The notes under the pieces were generated by a model. That model saw nothing but the letters and a program-made list of their open reading frames with translations, ran no database searches and had not been told where the DNA came from. A stretch of DNA of 64,000 bases from Apodospora peruviana (taxonomy: Eukaryota > Ascomycota > Sordariomycetes > Sordariales > Lasiosphaeriaceae): positions 1,084,001 to 1,148,000 of the forward strand of contig JAUEDM010000003.1 of assembly GCA_033439685.1 (NCBI GenBank). Direction: 5' to 3'. Shown here piece after piece: positions 11,644 to 21,303 of the stretch. The stretch's first letter is position 1, and each line of letters starts with the position of its first letter. A program made the translations under genes and the position numbers.

Positions 11644-12076
11644 AATGGAACGAAATGAATGAGATGTTGGTCTGGTTGGAAAAAGTGGTCAATGAGTTTT
11701 CTCGGGGTCTCAAGACAGTGAGTGCCCATTCAGATCTTGTGGGTTGTGCGTGGGTACATGCTGTGTCGTCTTTCCATTATAGATTATTCTCCAAGCTACT
11801 TTCCTGCCTGGGACTGAAATGCAAAATAAGGAATCACTGTCGAACAGTAGGTATTTACCTTACCTAGGTACCTGGTAAGCGACCAATCGGTGGTCTGACG
11901 TCATCAGACCGCAACGATCACTTCCCTTTTCTCTCAATTCTCCCGTTATCTCCGTCCCCACCCGTTGATATCGGTGGGGATTGCGATTGCGATCACTATC
12001 GTACCATTGTCAAGGCTTCACCAATCACAAATAAGAGTATAAGGCTGGAGGTTTCCGCTCCACCTTGTTAGCTTCC
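11644..12076. promoter_or_regulatory. Intergenic upstream of the CDF transporter
   Basis: Contains the 3' flank of the helical-protein gene and the promoter of the transporter. A TACCTTACCTAGGTACC motif at about 11857-11873 is one of several in the window. AGTATAAGG at about 12034 could act as a TATA element about 40 bases before the ATG. Confidence 0.35.
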
Positions 12077-13537
12077 ATGGTCGGACGACGACCGCGCTTC
12101 GTCAACTCCATCTCGCTCGACGACAAACAGCTTCGCCGTAGTCCCAACGGCCACTACAAGTGCAACAACTCCCGGTACCGCGATGACGATCCCGAAGCAG
12201 CCGTCGCGGTGGCCTCCAACGGCACCGACCACCATATCGACCCGGCTGAGGTCACCCGGGAAATGGGCTTCAAAGATCACACCCAGCTAGTCATCGCCGA
12301 GCGCCGCCGTGCCGAGCTCAAGCGGAAACTCCTCGCCGCTGACGAGGACCCCACGCAGCCAGGCTTCAACTCGACATGGGAGAACTACCGCAAGTCGGAC
12401 GTCGAACTCAAATTAATCAAGAACAAAAAGGTCCGCAAGTTCTACGAGGCCCAGAACGAGACCATCGACGGCTGGGTCGAGGTCGACGCCCTCGTGTTTG
12501 CGGTTGCAGATGACGTCATCGACAGCATGAACCCCGACGCCGACCGCGACGGCGTCGTTGAGCGCCAGGTTCCCTTGGCCTATTCGCGCGGTGCCGTCGA
12601 CGCTTTCCTGCCAGAAGAGCACCGTGCCAAGCGGGCTCGCGACGAGCGGCACGCGCGCTGGGCCATCAACGTCAACGTCGCTGCCAATGTGCTCATGCTG
12701 ACGGCCAAGCTGGTTAGTCTCCGTTTCAGCCCGTCGCTGTCGCTGGTCGCGAGCACCGTCGACTCGGCCCTCGATCTGTTCTGCACCCTTATTATCTATG
12801 GCACGAACCGCGTTGTGGCCTGGCGCCTGCGCACGCTGCAGATGAAGTACCCCGTCGGCCGGCGCCGGCTCGAACCCATTGGTATTTTAGTGTTTAGCGT
12901 CATCATGGTTGTGTCGTTCGTCCAGATCCTGCAGGAGTCCGTCACCAAGTTGCTTCCCGGAGGCGACAGGGAGGTGGCCGACTTGGGTGCTGTCGCCATT
13001 GGTGCCATGGTAGGCAACGCCATCATCAAGGGCGCCATCGGGCTGGCCTGCCGTTCCGTCAGCACGACCCAGGTGCAGGCGCTCGTGCAGGACTGCAAGA
13101 CGGACGTCTACTTCAACACGGCTTCTCTCTTGTTTCCTCTGATCGGCGTCGCTGCTAATGTCTGGTGGCTCGACCCGCTGGGTGCGGCCCTGCTCGCGCT
13201 CTACGTGATCTACGACTGGGCCGAGACCTGCTTGAAAAATGTTAGTCGTCTGACGGGGAGCAGCGTGGACGACGCGCTGCAGAAGAAGCTCACGTATCTG
13301 GCCTATCGCTTCTCGCCGGTCGTCGAGGGGTTCAAGTCGCTCACGGCATACCACTGCGGCGACGGGGTCTGGGTGGAGCTGGATGTGCTGCTGGACGAGG
13401 GAACTTCGCTGCCTGTCGCGCACGACACGGCCGAGACGTTGCAGTACTGCTACGAGGGCCTGCAGGAGGTGGACAGGGCTTTTGTTACTGTCGACTATTC
13501 GACCTTGGGGCCGACGGGGCATTCGGCTACTGAGTGA
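12077..13537 (+). CDS. Cation diffusion facilitator (CDF) transporter, Mn-type
   Basis: Single-exon, 486 aa from ATG 12077; an upstream in-frame TTG is not used. After a hydrophilic N-terminus of about 195 residues come the CDF helices: NVNVAANVLMLTAKL, then SLSLVASTVDSALDLFC with a DSALD metal site, RRRLEPIGILVFSVIMV, a fourth helix, QDCKTDVYFNTASLL with a second site DCKTD, and WWLDPLGAALLALYVI. A cytoplasmic C-terminal domain with HCGDGVWVELDVLLD follows. Having DxxxD in both helix 2 and helix 5, instead of HxxxD, is the signature of the Mn2+-transporting CDF group. It should export Mn2+ (or a related ion) from the cytosol into an organelle or out of the cell, by proton antiport. It is probably an ordinary housekeeping gene unrelated to its neighbours. 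Confidence 0.9.
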   Translation: MVGRRPRFVNSISLDDKQLRRSPNGHYKCNNSRYRDDDPEAAVAVASNGTDHHIDPAEVTREMGFKDHTQLVIAERRRAELKRKLLAADEDPTQPGFNSTWENYRKSDVELKLIKNKKVRKFYEAQNETIDGWVEVDALVFAVADDVIDSMNPDADRDGVVERQVPLAYSRGAVDAFLPEEHRAKRARDERHARWAINVNVAANVLMLTAKLVSLRFSPSLSLVASTVDSALDLFCTLIIYGTNRVVAWRLRTLQMKYPVGRRRLEPIGILVFSVIMVVSFVQILQESVTKLLPGGDREVADLGAVAIGAMVGNAIIKGAIGLACRSVSTTQVQALVQDCKTDVYFNTASLLFPLIGVAANVWWLDPLGAALLALYVIYDWAETCLKNVSRLTGSSVDDALQKKLTYLAYRFSPVVEGFKSLTAYHCGDGVWVELDVLLDEGTSLPVAHDTAETLQYCYEGLQEVDRAFVTVDYSTLGPTGHSATE

Positions 13538-14534
13538 GGGAAAAATGCATCCAACTGGGCTGTTAGGTACCAGGGTGGCCGAAGGATTTTCTCATTTTCT
13601 AGGATGGGAAAAGGCGATGTGATATGTACTACAAGGCACCACGGTGTTCAAGGCTTTATCATCTTTGGGGGAATGCATTCTGATGTGTAGACTCTACTTC
13701 TAAGTACCAGGAGTGTTCAAAACGACTTTATTCTCTTTGGGAAAATAGCATCACTGGAGGTTGGCCCAAGATACTTTTATTACTTTGAGATTCTGGACAG
13801 AGTCTTCGTCACTGGAAACGTACGTGGTTTGCAACAGACTACTGTAGGAGATTCTAACTTTTCAAGCTGGCTCTCCTCATGGTAATTATGTCTCAGACTA
13901 AATCGATTTCGAGGCGCCTGAAGAATCCGCGATTTATCATTTCTCCCAACTTCGGCACCACATACTCATCCATCCGCCTTTTGTCCTCAACACGCAGATC
14001 GTACCGCTTCAATACTTCCCCTGACAATACAGAAACCAACCCTGTCCTCTCAAAACACACATCGCTTTCCCTTTTCTTGATGACAAGAAGCACATTCCCC
14101 CGACCAGTTATCCCGGTAGCAATACCCAAAATCTGACCACGATGCGCTGCATCCGCGCAGTCCTCGATACGGTGAGAGCATTCGATGAATCTCGCAATAA
14201 CACAAAGGGCCTCACGGGACTCGGTGTTGGGAGCAATCTCGGCTTCCAATTCGGAACAACCCTTGAATACATTTTATCTAAACTCGCGAACTTGAAAAGC
14301 AAAACACCTCAGTATCAGGATCGGCTTCAGGTCTCACTCATCGGTGAGGTCCCCTCTTACCCGTCGAGGCCAGAACTCAGCCCATGGTAGTTTTCCGCTG
14401 GAGGTTGATGTTGCTGCTGTTTCCGTAGGGTGAAATCATATTTCAAACTCCTCGCTAACAAGAGGAAACTCAACATCATCACACCAAAGCGGCTGCCCAC
14501 ACCACCCAGGCCACGACCACGACGGAACCCTCCC

Positions 14535-14535
<1 letters not shown>
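13538..14535. other. Intergenic; one unassigned minus-strand frame
   Basis: The first 350 bases are the 3' flank of the transporter. A minus-strand frame from 14249 to 13893 (118 codons) reads like coding sequence in places (for example GQILGIATGITGRGNVLLVI) but has no recognised family and no clear partner exon. It may be a gene remnant. Another minus-strand frame (14302-14108) overlaps it. Confidence 0.3.

Positions 14536-14567
<32 letters not shown>
14536..14567. repeat. Poly-C homopolymer, about 32 bases
   Basis: An almost pure C run on the plus strand, following a CCT/CCC-rich lead. Its exact length cannot be trusted, because homopolymers of this size are error-prone in assembly. It lies just beyond the 3' end of the HET pseudogene. 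Confidence 0.85.
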
Positions 14568-14569
<2 letters not shown>

Positions 14570-14578
14570 CTTATTGCG

Positions 14579-16093
14579 TCAGGAATACCCGCTCATCAGA
14601 GGGCTGGACCAGTGAAGCAAAGCAACGAACCGATGGAGTACATCGTAGAAAGCATACATGAATCGAAGATCGTGATTATCAGGAACGGTCCTCATGAATG
14701 CCGGGACACCCCAAATCGTGTAGACTGGCTCTTTTCCCCCTCCGCAGGGTGTCTCAAGAACTAATAGGACACCGTGAATTGCGAGGACTGGAGCGCATCC
14801 GATTGCCTTCCGAGCGTCCACTGGGAGTACTCCCCTATCAGACTGAAGACGGAGGATGGCTAGTACATATCTGAATCCGCTTGTATGGACGGGAAGAAAT
14901 CGGATCCTAAATCCTCACCATCGAAACCGTCGAGGCCTATTGGCTCGAGAGCACTTAACTTGCGACATTGAAAATAGAGGAAATTCCCGTGGTGTTCTGT
15001 GAAGACCAACCGGCGCCGCGAGAGCAGTCCTTCCTGGTATGGCCACCCCCTCGACGCCCAGCGGGAATTGGGGATCGCGGTGCGCATGTAGTTGACCCGG
15101 TAGAGGAACCGGAGGTCAGCGAGTTTGATGGCGATGAAATCGTCGCCCTCCGTGCGGGCGGTTTGTGGGACGGTGCGGGCTCCGCCTCCGACGCCTGGGA
15201 GACATCTGAGCCGGTGGCGGCGATTAGAGTCATTTTAGCACACTCGTATATGTCGCCCATGCGGTTGATCTGGTCGAGTTTGTCGTCTTCGTCGGCTTGG
15301 TCGATGTAGTACCGGTCTACCCAGAGATAGCGGAACCCGAGTTGGTGGGTGAAGGTCACGGCGTCCCGGATGGTTTTGGGGGCTTGGTTGTTTGCCAAGG
15401 GGTCTCCTTCATCGACGGTCTCGGTTACGTGGGCGGTGCCCCAGACGTAGGAGAGAGCCAGGTATGGTGGTGTTGGTTCAGGGGCTTTGGCGACCTTGTT
15501 GAGCTGATAGTCGATCAAGCGAGATCCGGTTGGCAGTTTGGTATTGCGGGGGAGATGGCAGCCCGGATGCTGAGATTGACATGTGTCAATCCAATGCTTG
15601 ACGAGGTCGGTGTTGATTGTGTTATCTTTGAGCGGCGGGAACGCGAGGGTTGGAGCATTTTTAGTGTTTATGCGAGGAATGAATGTAAGAAGCCCCTGTC
15701 GTCAAGACATGGTCCGCTTCGTTTATTTATCAGGTAATTAGCAGATGAGTTCTCAAATATTGAATCCATACTATATCATGCCATCTCACCTGTGGTCATT
15801 CCCGTCAAACGACAGTCCATATACCCCACGACCGAAATGGATAAGGTAGAGTGGACAACAACAAAGTGGTTCGTTACCCGCCTCTGGGCCACGGCGTCAA
15901 TCTTGGCCATGATCTGTCCAATCTGGCACGCCCAGAACTTGCAGAGTTGACACCTTCGCTTTGAGTTGTAGTGAAAATATTCTTCTTCGTCAGTCGAGAA
16001 GAAAAGGTGCTCCACCACGATCGGATGACGCATGGCCGTGGAGATGGCCTCGAGGACGGCTTGGCACCTGGTGCACAGGGTGCTCCCACTCAT
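14579..16093 (-). pseudogene. HET-domain (heterokaryon incompatibility) protein, frameshifted
   Basis: Minus-strand pieces in order: 16093-15776 is a Cys-rich N-terminal part (CTRCQAVL, RRCQLCKFWA). From about 15700 comes the HET domain with PGCHLP, YLALSYVWG, TIRDAVTFTHQLGFRYLWVD and MGDIYECAKMTLIAATGSD. The normal HET continuation (VGGGARTVPQ, then SRWASRGWPYQEGLLSRRRLVFTE, LYFQC) is present but in another frame. The frame slips by one or two bases near 15195, right where HET proteins read SGLPGV. That second frame stops at 14860, and a further coding-like piece (CAPVLAIHGVLLVL, DNHDLRFMYAFYDVLHRF) lies at 14821-14579 in another frame. HET proteins trigger cell death on fusion of unlike strains. 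This copy looks dead unless unusual introns rescue it. Confidence 0.75.
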
Positions 16094-16586
16094 AACTTGT
16101 TAGACAAATGTAACCTAGGTGTTTCCCTGGTCATCAAACTTATAAACTTCTGGGTAAGGGGCAGGAGGGTGTGCTAATAAGTACGAAGAGCCTTGAAAGT
16201 CAGCTTGGAGATATAAGGTGGTAATAGCAGATCGTTCGATGATCTGATAGTCGTGTGACCAGCTCAACGGACCGAAAGACTGGGTCGTGAGGGCGTCCAA
16301 TCGCAACTTGGGCAGTAACCAAAGCTAATCTAACACCGCCATGTCAGCAAATTACGCCCACGGGCCAGATGCATAAAATAGAGCAGGTTGGATGCATATC
16401 TCTTCAAAACAACAGCTAATAATGACCTAGTCCAAGAGAACAACGGATTCAAAGAACCTCCTTTATCCTCGCGTGACGCCTTTGTGCTTTATCAACGAGC
16501 TACTCAATAATTAGCTGTTATTGCAATTGCGCGGCTTATTGTGTCTTACAAGCAGTATGAAAGCCAGTTCATTGAAGTAGTCGACA
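16094..16586. other. Intergenic, nothing recognised
   Basis: Between the start of the HET pseudogene (minus) and the small membrane-protein gene (plus). Only short frames without domain signal are present. Confidence 0.4.
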
Positions 16587-17057
16587 ATGGAGTTGTTAGA
16601 AGAACAGTGTGCCCTCATTGAGCAGCCTCAGAAACTTATAAAACCCTCCACCCGTCCACCTCGAGGTATTGTGGCAGTGTCAATTGAATAATATCTGGTC
16701 CTCGTTCCTCACACTCAGTTCAAGTTACTAACCGACTTACTCCCCTACAGCATCATCATATATCCCGAGCAACCATGACCAACTTCTCGATGAGTCTGGA
16801 GGGTATGAGGCCACCGGCAGCCGCAACCCCGACGGCGGCAACCCAGGTGCTTGCGCAGGCGCAATCATCTTGTGGATTATTCTCGGGATTTTGGCTGTCG
16901 CGGCTGTCGTGGTAGGTCTCTGTGTCGCCTTTCTGCCCTTGCTAACATCAAGCGTTTTGCATAGAGTCTTCGAGCCGGGGACAGACAACCCGAGGTCCTC
17001 CCTGCAGGACGAAGAAATGCAAGAGGCAGCGGCCTCTACTCATGCTATCCACCGTGA
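16587..17057 (+). CDS. Small single-pass membrane protein, hypothetical (110 aa)
   Basis: Three-exon model: 16587-16665, 16751-16911, 16965-17057. It is too fragmented to appear as one open frame. Both introns are GT..AG with good CTAAC branch sites (TACTAACCGAC before 16750, GCTAACATCA before 16964), and the frame closes to 110 aa. The first 60 residues are hydrophilic with a Gly/Asn-rich stretch (TGSRNPDGGNPGACAG). One transmembrane helix of about 20 residues follows (AIILWIILGILAVAAVVV), then a short basic Arg-rich tail. No family is recognised. A TATAAAA at about 16640 lies inside exon 1, so an alternative start downstream (ATG 16774 in another frame) is possible, but that frame lacks the helix. 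Confidence 0.45.
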
Positions 17058-17507
17058 CGACTGGCTGGCCCGTTGTTTTTCTGCCGAGGCCGCAGCTGCT
17101 CTCCGCGAGACTGGTTGAGGTAAACTTGCCGCACGCTGCTGCGGCAAGGGGTGACGGCCCCATGCAAAAGAGTATCTCAGTAGTCTGTTCGGGGTGGAAA
17201 GGTCACTCAGGTAAGGTAAGGTAAGTAAGGATTGGTGAGTTATTCATTCAGGTCCTAGGATAGAATCCATTGCGGTGTAATGAAAGAAAGGTACCTACCT
17301 GCCTGTCTATATTATAATTATCGGAGTTAGCCCTGGAAGGACATGATACATGACGCGAAGGTTTTACAATGCAATAATTATCCTATCATTGACTTGCTCC
17401 TTCTAATTTGTCCAGTTTTGGCGCAGAGAAAAGGAGGTCTGCCGTGCGGTATGCGGAAAATGCTCCATAGGCTAAAATTTTGACAGGAAAACTTCATTCA
17501 CTAGCTG
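17058..17507. other. Intergenic upstream of tRNA
   Basis: Contains a short GGTAAGGTAAGGTAAGTAAGG tandem run at about 17211-17231. Otherwise AT-rich with no gene seen. Confidence 0.45.
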
Positions 17508-17599
17508 GCGGGTTTAGCTCAGTTGGGAGAGCGTCAGACTGAAGCCAAACTTCAGGCCACTTAATCTGAAGGTCATGTGTTCGATCCACATAAACCGCA
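17508..17599 (+). tRNA. tRNA-Phe (GAA) with a 19-nt intron
   Basis: The gene is 92 nt: 73 nt of mature tRNA plus an intron directly 3' of position 37. The A box is TTAGCTCAGTTGGG and the B box/T-loop is GTTCGATCC. The anticodon arm is TCAGA-CTGAAGA-TCTGA with anticodon GAA once the intron (about 17545-17563) is removed. The T stem ATGTG/CACAT pairs fully. The acceptor arms GCGGGTT and AAACCGC pair except for one G-A mismatch at 5:68. A run of six T at 17610-17615 is a Pol III terminator. Confidence 0.92.
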
Positions 17600-17609
17600 A
17601 TTAACTTTC

Positions 17610-17615
17610 TTTTTT
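17610..17615 (+). terminator. Pol III T-run terminator of tRNA-Phe
   Basis: Six consecutive T about 11 nt after the tRNA 3' end, with a second T-run close behind. This is the standard RNA polymerase III stop signal. Confidence 0.8.
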
Positions 17616-17831
17616 ACTTTTTTCATCTTATTTTATTAGCTTCCTCGTCCGTCATTCGAATAGCTACAATTGGAGCCGATTTTACACGAGAGTAAACACG
17701 TGGTAATACAAATAAATATACCTGGTAATTATTTAAGAATAATAATGCAAAATTCTATTAGTTGTGACGATCGGTGCGATTAAGCCTTGATATCACGGCT
17801 CAACCTTGTAATAGCTCTTTTATTGATGTTG

Positions 17832-18248
17832 TCACGGGACTAGACCGTGACAGCCGTTGACAGCTGCCAGGTGCTCTGGCAGGCTGGTGGTGGCCTGGAC
17901 GGCACCACAGGAACTTGGTGGGGTACTAGCGCTGTGCACGGACCAACCAGTCCCTATATAAGGGCGACTTGCGAGCCAGGGTCCTTGGGTTGGTCGTGCA
18001 ACCACATCAATAGTAGAGCTACTACAAGGTTGAGCCGTGATAGATGTGGTTGCACGATCAACCCAAGGAGCCTGGCTAACAAGCCGCTCTTAAATAAGGA
18101 CTGGTTGGTTTGTGCACAGCGCTAGTCCGATTGCGGACTAGTGCCGTGCGCTAGTACCCCATCAAGTCCTGTGGTGCCGTCCAGGCCACTACCAGCCTGC
18201 CAGAGCACTTGGCAGCTGTCAACGGCTGCCACGGTCTAGTCCCGTGGC
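17832..18248. repeat. Large imperfect inverted repeat (about 180/205 bp arms), MITE-like
   Basis: The left arm 17832-18009 (begins CACGGGACTAGACCGTGACA) is the reverse complement of the right arm 18044-18248 (ends GGTCTAGTCCCGTGGC), separated by about 34 bases. Arms are around 90% alike by eye, with mostly transition differences. The right arm carries about 25 extra bases containing a CTAGTCCGNNNNCGGACTAG mini-palindrome. There is no coding capacity. The layout fits a foldback/MITE element or two inverted copies of one element. It sits about 230 bases after the tRNA. Confidence 0.8.
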
Positions 18249-18295
18249 ACTTGATTGAATTGATTCCGACCGTTAATGGTCTATAACCCATTGAA

Positions 18296-18420
18296 AAAGT
18301 AGAGGGCTTAGACAAGACAATGGCAGAATTGGATAAACCGAATGTAGTTAGCGTGCATAGGCCCTTAGGCTTAGTGCCTCTGGGCGAAATAAATTCTATC
18401 CATCCATCCATCCATCCATA
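18296..18420. repeat. Dispersed repeat copy A, ending in (ATCC)n
   Basis: About 125 bp, nearly the same as 25378-25501. Shared core blocks include GACAATGGCAGAATTGGAT and GTAGTTAGCGTGCATAGGCC, then GGGCGAAATAAATTC followed by about four ATCC units. Relative to copy B, this copy has five transitions, all toward A/T. A simple-repeat 3' end is typical of some non-LTR retrotransposons, so it may be the 3' end of such an element. That identity is inference. Confidence 0.8.
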
Positions 18421-19298
18421 CTACATCAATTGCTTGTGTAACGGGCAAGGCAGTGTATTGCAACTAGCTAGGCCTACTCTACGAAGACGCAGAACATGAG
18501 GAAAAAGAGGAAAAGAAAAGAAGTCTCGTGGGAAGACAACCTCCAACTGTACACATCTGCGGAAGACAGAAGGTTCTAGAGCCGCCATGGGTCTGGTTGT
18601 GGTTTAGTGTTGTGGTCCGTGTAGGTGCTTGTCGTTTCTGGGAATGGCTTCGTTCAGGGGTCGCCGGTGGGGCGCTGCCTCGCCGCCGTGGTCCTGGGCT
18701 CCATGCCGAGGGTCGCCGAGGCGGCACCAGGGCTCAGCCCGTCACAGCTTGGATCAACCCCTATGCCATCATGTAGATAGTTATCCAGAACAAATAGGCT
18801 ATGACAATATTTTATAATTGAACAGCTCTCCTTTTTCTATTGAACAACTAACCGGTACAGTATATAGAAAGTCAAATAGAATAAACTTTTGAAATTGCTT
18901 TTGAAAATTTTATACTCTTACGTAGAACCTACATATGAGAAACAATTACAGCTTATATAGAAGAGCAGAAGTAACCTAAAATCTTCACCGGAAATCAGCT
19001 TTCCGCAAAATGAAAATTAAAAACAGCAGAACGGGCGAAGCTGTTTCACAGTATTTGAATATTAGAAATTACCATCGAAGGCGGCCGTGGCTGAGTGGTG
19101 GCTAGCGTTATGGAGAAGGATGGCTTTTAAATCTATCCTTAGGAAATATCATGACGGCAAAGCCTATTCCTAAAGCGACATGGCGGTCATTTTGCAACAC
19201 ATGCTGTTTTTGCATTTCTTGTCTTTAACATCGGAGTCAGGTCCGGAAATCGTCGTGTAAGCATGGCAAGCTTGCGAAGGAGAGACTAGCCAGTCGCG
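18421..19298. other. Repeat-rich intergenic stretch, no intact gene
   Basis: A GC-rich patch at 18620-18770 gives short overlapping frames on both strands without domain signal, and an AT-rich stretch follows to about 19070. At about 19083-19110 there is a tRNA A-box-like string (GTGGCTGAGTGGTGGC) with no B box. I do not call it a tRNA; it could be a tRNA-derived SINE relic. Confidence 0.35.
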
Positions 19299-19457
19299 GA
19301 ACGCGTCATTCGATCTTTGACTTCGGCAAGACTTGAGAAGGCCAAGGCCGAACTAGAGAACTCTGGCAAGACAACTGGCGTGGATGTTAATCAACTGTTA
19401 AGGAGTTTGTCTCTCTATGGCCATCGGCAGCCGATGTCGAGGGAAATGTGTGGTTAA
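19299..19457 (+). pseudogene. Helitron helicase-like domain fragment
   Basis: In the plus frame starting at 19299 the translation includes LEKAKAELENSGKTTGVDVN followed by LLRSLSLYGHRQPMSREM, then a TAA. This matches the 25502-25898 relic (FETGKTTDQDV..LMRELSLYGSRHPLSNES) position for position, which belongs to the Helitron-type N-terminal helicase-like domain of fungal Helitrons. It is only about 50 codons, bounded by stops on both sides, so it is a dead fragment. Confidence 0.65.
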
Positions 19458-19711
19458 CCCATATAGTTTCAGTATGTTAGACCATATTACACGGAACCTT
19501 ATTGGAGTAAATATTATTACGGGTGTTGTTGAATGGGAGCGGACGGCAGCAGCATCCCGCAACCACAGGCTTCAGATCCCGAGGCCCCGGCAGTATCGGC
19601 AGTCACTACTTCCAAGACCGCACCGTCCCGTCATCGGCGGTCTGAGCGTATGACGACACCTCGCGGGACGGTAGCAGCACCGCCGGATTATATCTGAAAA
19701 CCTTTTATTCG

Positions 19712-20176
19712 GTGCGCTTTTCGTTCGAGAGGTTGAGGTCACTTTCAAGGTTCGTGCTCAGCGTTGCGCTGCCCTCTGTGCCGTTGTCTATCACCTCGTG
19801 CTCATCCCTGACATCGTTTTCGTCTCCCGCTTCGCTGCGACGACCCTGTCAGACGCTACGGGCTCGAACTTCCTCATCGCCTCCACCGCCTCGGTCGCCG
19901 TCGCGTCTACCCTCCTGCAGCTTCTACAGCAACATCAACGGCAAGTACAACATCCGTCTCCGCGCCGCCCTCTACATCGCCATGGTGGCACAGCTTGGCC
20001 TATTTTCAGCCGCCGCCTTTTTCCTTCGCAGCCACGGCCTCCAGGTCATGTAGGGGACCGCCTCCCTGATTCTATGGACGCAGTTCGGTTTCTACCTCTG
20101 GGTAGGAACGAGCTTCCTCAGTCCTCAGTCCTTCAGGCACTGTTTGGGGGGATGGACTTGGCGAACGAGCGACTGA
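19712..20176 (+). pseudogene. Degenerate multi-pass membrane-protein gene
   Basis: Coding-like hydrophobic segments occur in different plus frames. One frame gives VVYHLVLIPDIVFVSRFAAT and FLIASTASVAVASTLLQ (to about 19925). Another gives RLRAALYIAMVAQLGLFSAA and FFLRSHGLQVM, then a TAG at 20051-20053, after which the same frame continues with SLILWTQFGFYLWVGTSFLS and a second stop at 20174. It looks like a membrane protein with a frameshift near 19920 and a premature stop. The family is not recognised. Confidence 0.4.
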
Positions 20177-20315
20177 CATTGCGTGACACGATGGCCGACC
20201 AGAAACGGCAGAATGGCCTGTGTTCGCCAACAAGTAGCAAAGTGACTGGACATATAGTTTCTTAGGTTTTACGTTGTCTACCGCAGCTGCTATTGTACTG
20301 ACTCTCCAGCTACCT

Positions 20316-21303
20316 CTAATTTAATTGCGATAACAGTGACTCCAACTTCGTTCGAATAATAACTAGAGTATTCTTGCCGTTTAGAACCAGGAGCATGGCG
20401 AACGTGTCGACGGTGTACATGCCGCTAGTGGTCACCCAGACGTTCTTGCCCCACACCTCCCGGAGCCCCCTTTTGAGCATCTGGGCACCATCATCGCCGC
20501 CGCCAAACTTGCACAGGTTGGTCGACGCGCGGTCCAGCATGGCTGGGACCATCTCGCCGTTGTGGACTAGCACAATCTTTAGCTTTGGGTAGGTATCGAA
20601 GACGCCCACGGCCACCATCTTGAGGAAGCTGAGCCCGGCATCTGCATGCCAACCCCACCCGCCCGACGCCAGCCCGGCCGCCACGCGGGCCGAGTAGTTG
20701 CCCGTGTAGCGCGCGGCAATTTCCTCAGGTGACGGCAGCGCCGGGTGCAGGTACAGCGCGACACTCAGGCGCTCGGGCAGCCGCGAACACGGACCAGTAC
20801 TTGGGAGAGTCCTAGTGCGCGCCGTCGGGGAGGCGGGCGTCGACGAGCGAGCCCACGCACCCCAGCTGCGTGACGGCGCGCTCCAGCTCGGCCGCGGCTG
20901 CGTTGGGAAAGGCCATGGGGAGGATGGCGAAGGCGGCGACGCGGGACGGGTGCGCATGCGTCGCCGCTGCCAGCTCGTCGTTGGCGCCCCGGCACCCGGT
21001 TGGGTTCGAGACGCCAACGCCTGCGGTGCAGGAGAGGACCTGCAGGGTGACCCCTGTAGTGTCCATTTCGCGTAGTCGGCCGGGACCAAGGTCGAACAGT
21101 TTGGTCGCTGCGGCCGAAAACGTGGCGAGAGCGTGGGCGTAGAAGGGGATGGACTCACCGGCGCCGAGGGAGGGCAGCGTCGAATGCTCCTCGAGCGCGA
21201 TGAGCTTCTTGGGGAGGGCGAGTTGAGGTGCGTGCCATGAGGACTCAGAGGCAGTGCTTGATAATATTTCTACTAAAAGTCTGCTTCTACAGCTTCCCAT
21301 CAT
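20316..21303 (-). pseudogene. Amidohydrolase-2 (ACMSD-like) gene with at least three lesions
   Basis: From about 21220 the minus strand reads LPKKLIALEEHSTLPSL, then PTGCRGANDELAAATHAHPS, RVAAFAILPM and GSLVDARLPDGAH. It stops at TAG (20812-20814), followed in frame by DSPKYWSVFAAA. The matching continuation ERLSVALYLHPALPSPEEIA, YTGNYS, GWGWHADAGL, HNGEMVPAMLDR and VWVTTSG lies one frame away, so there is a frameshift near 20775-20785. After TSGMYTVDTFAMLL the family's C-terminal part (with its SVDYPF-type motif) is missing, so the 3' end is lost. Intact relatives are metal-dependent hydrolases/decarboxylases of the ACMSD family. This copy is dead. Confidence 0.8.

Noticed and set aside
14357..14615. 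Gly-rich and Pro-rich frames around the poly-C run
   Set aside because: Pure translation of the homopolymer; no protein features.
18400..18420. CATC tandem units as a possible CRISPR-like array
   Set aside because: Four-base simple repeat at the end of a dispersed element in a eukaryotic genome; no spacers.
19083..19110. A-box-like tRNA string GTGGCTGAGTGGTGGC
   Set aside because: No B box, no cloverleaf, no Pol III terminator at the right distance; at best a SINE relic.
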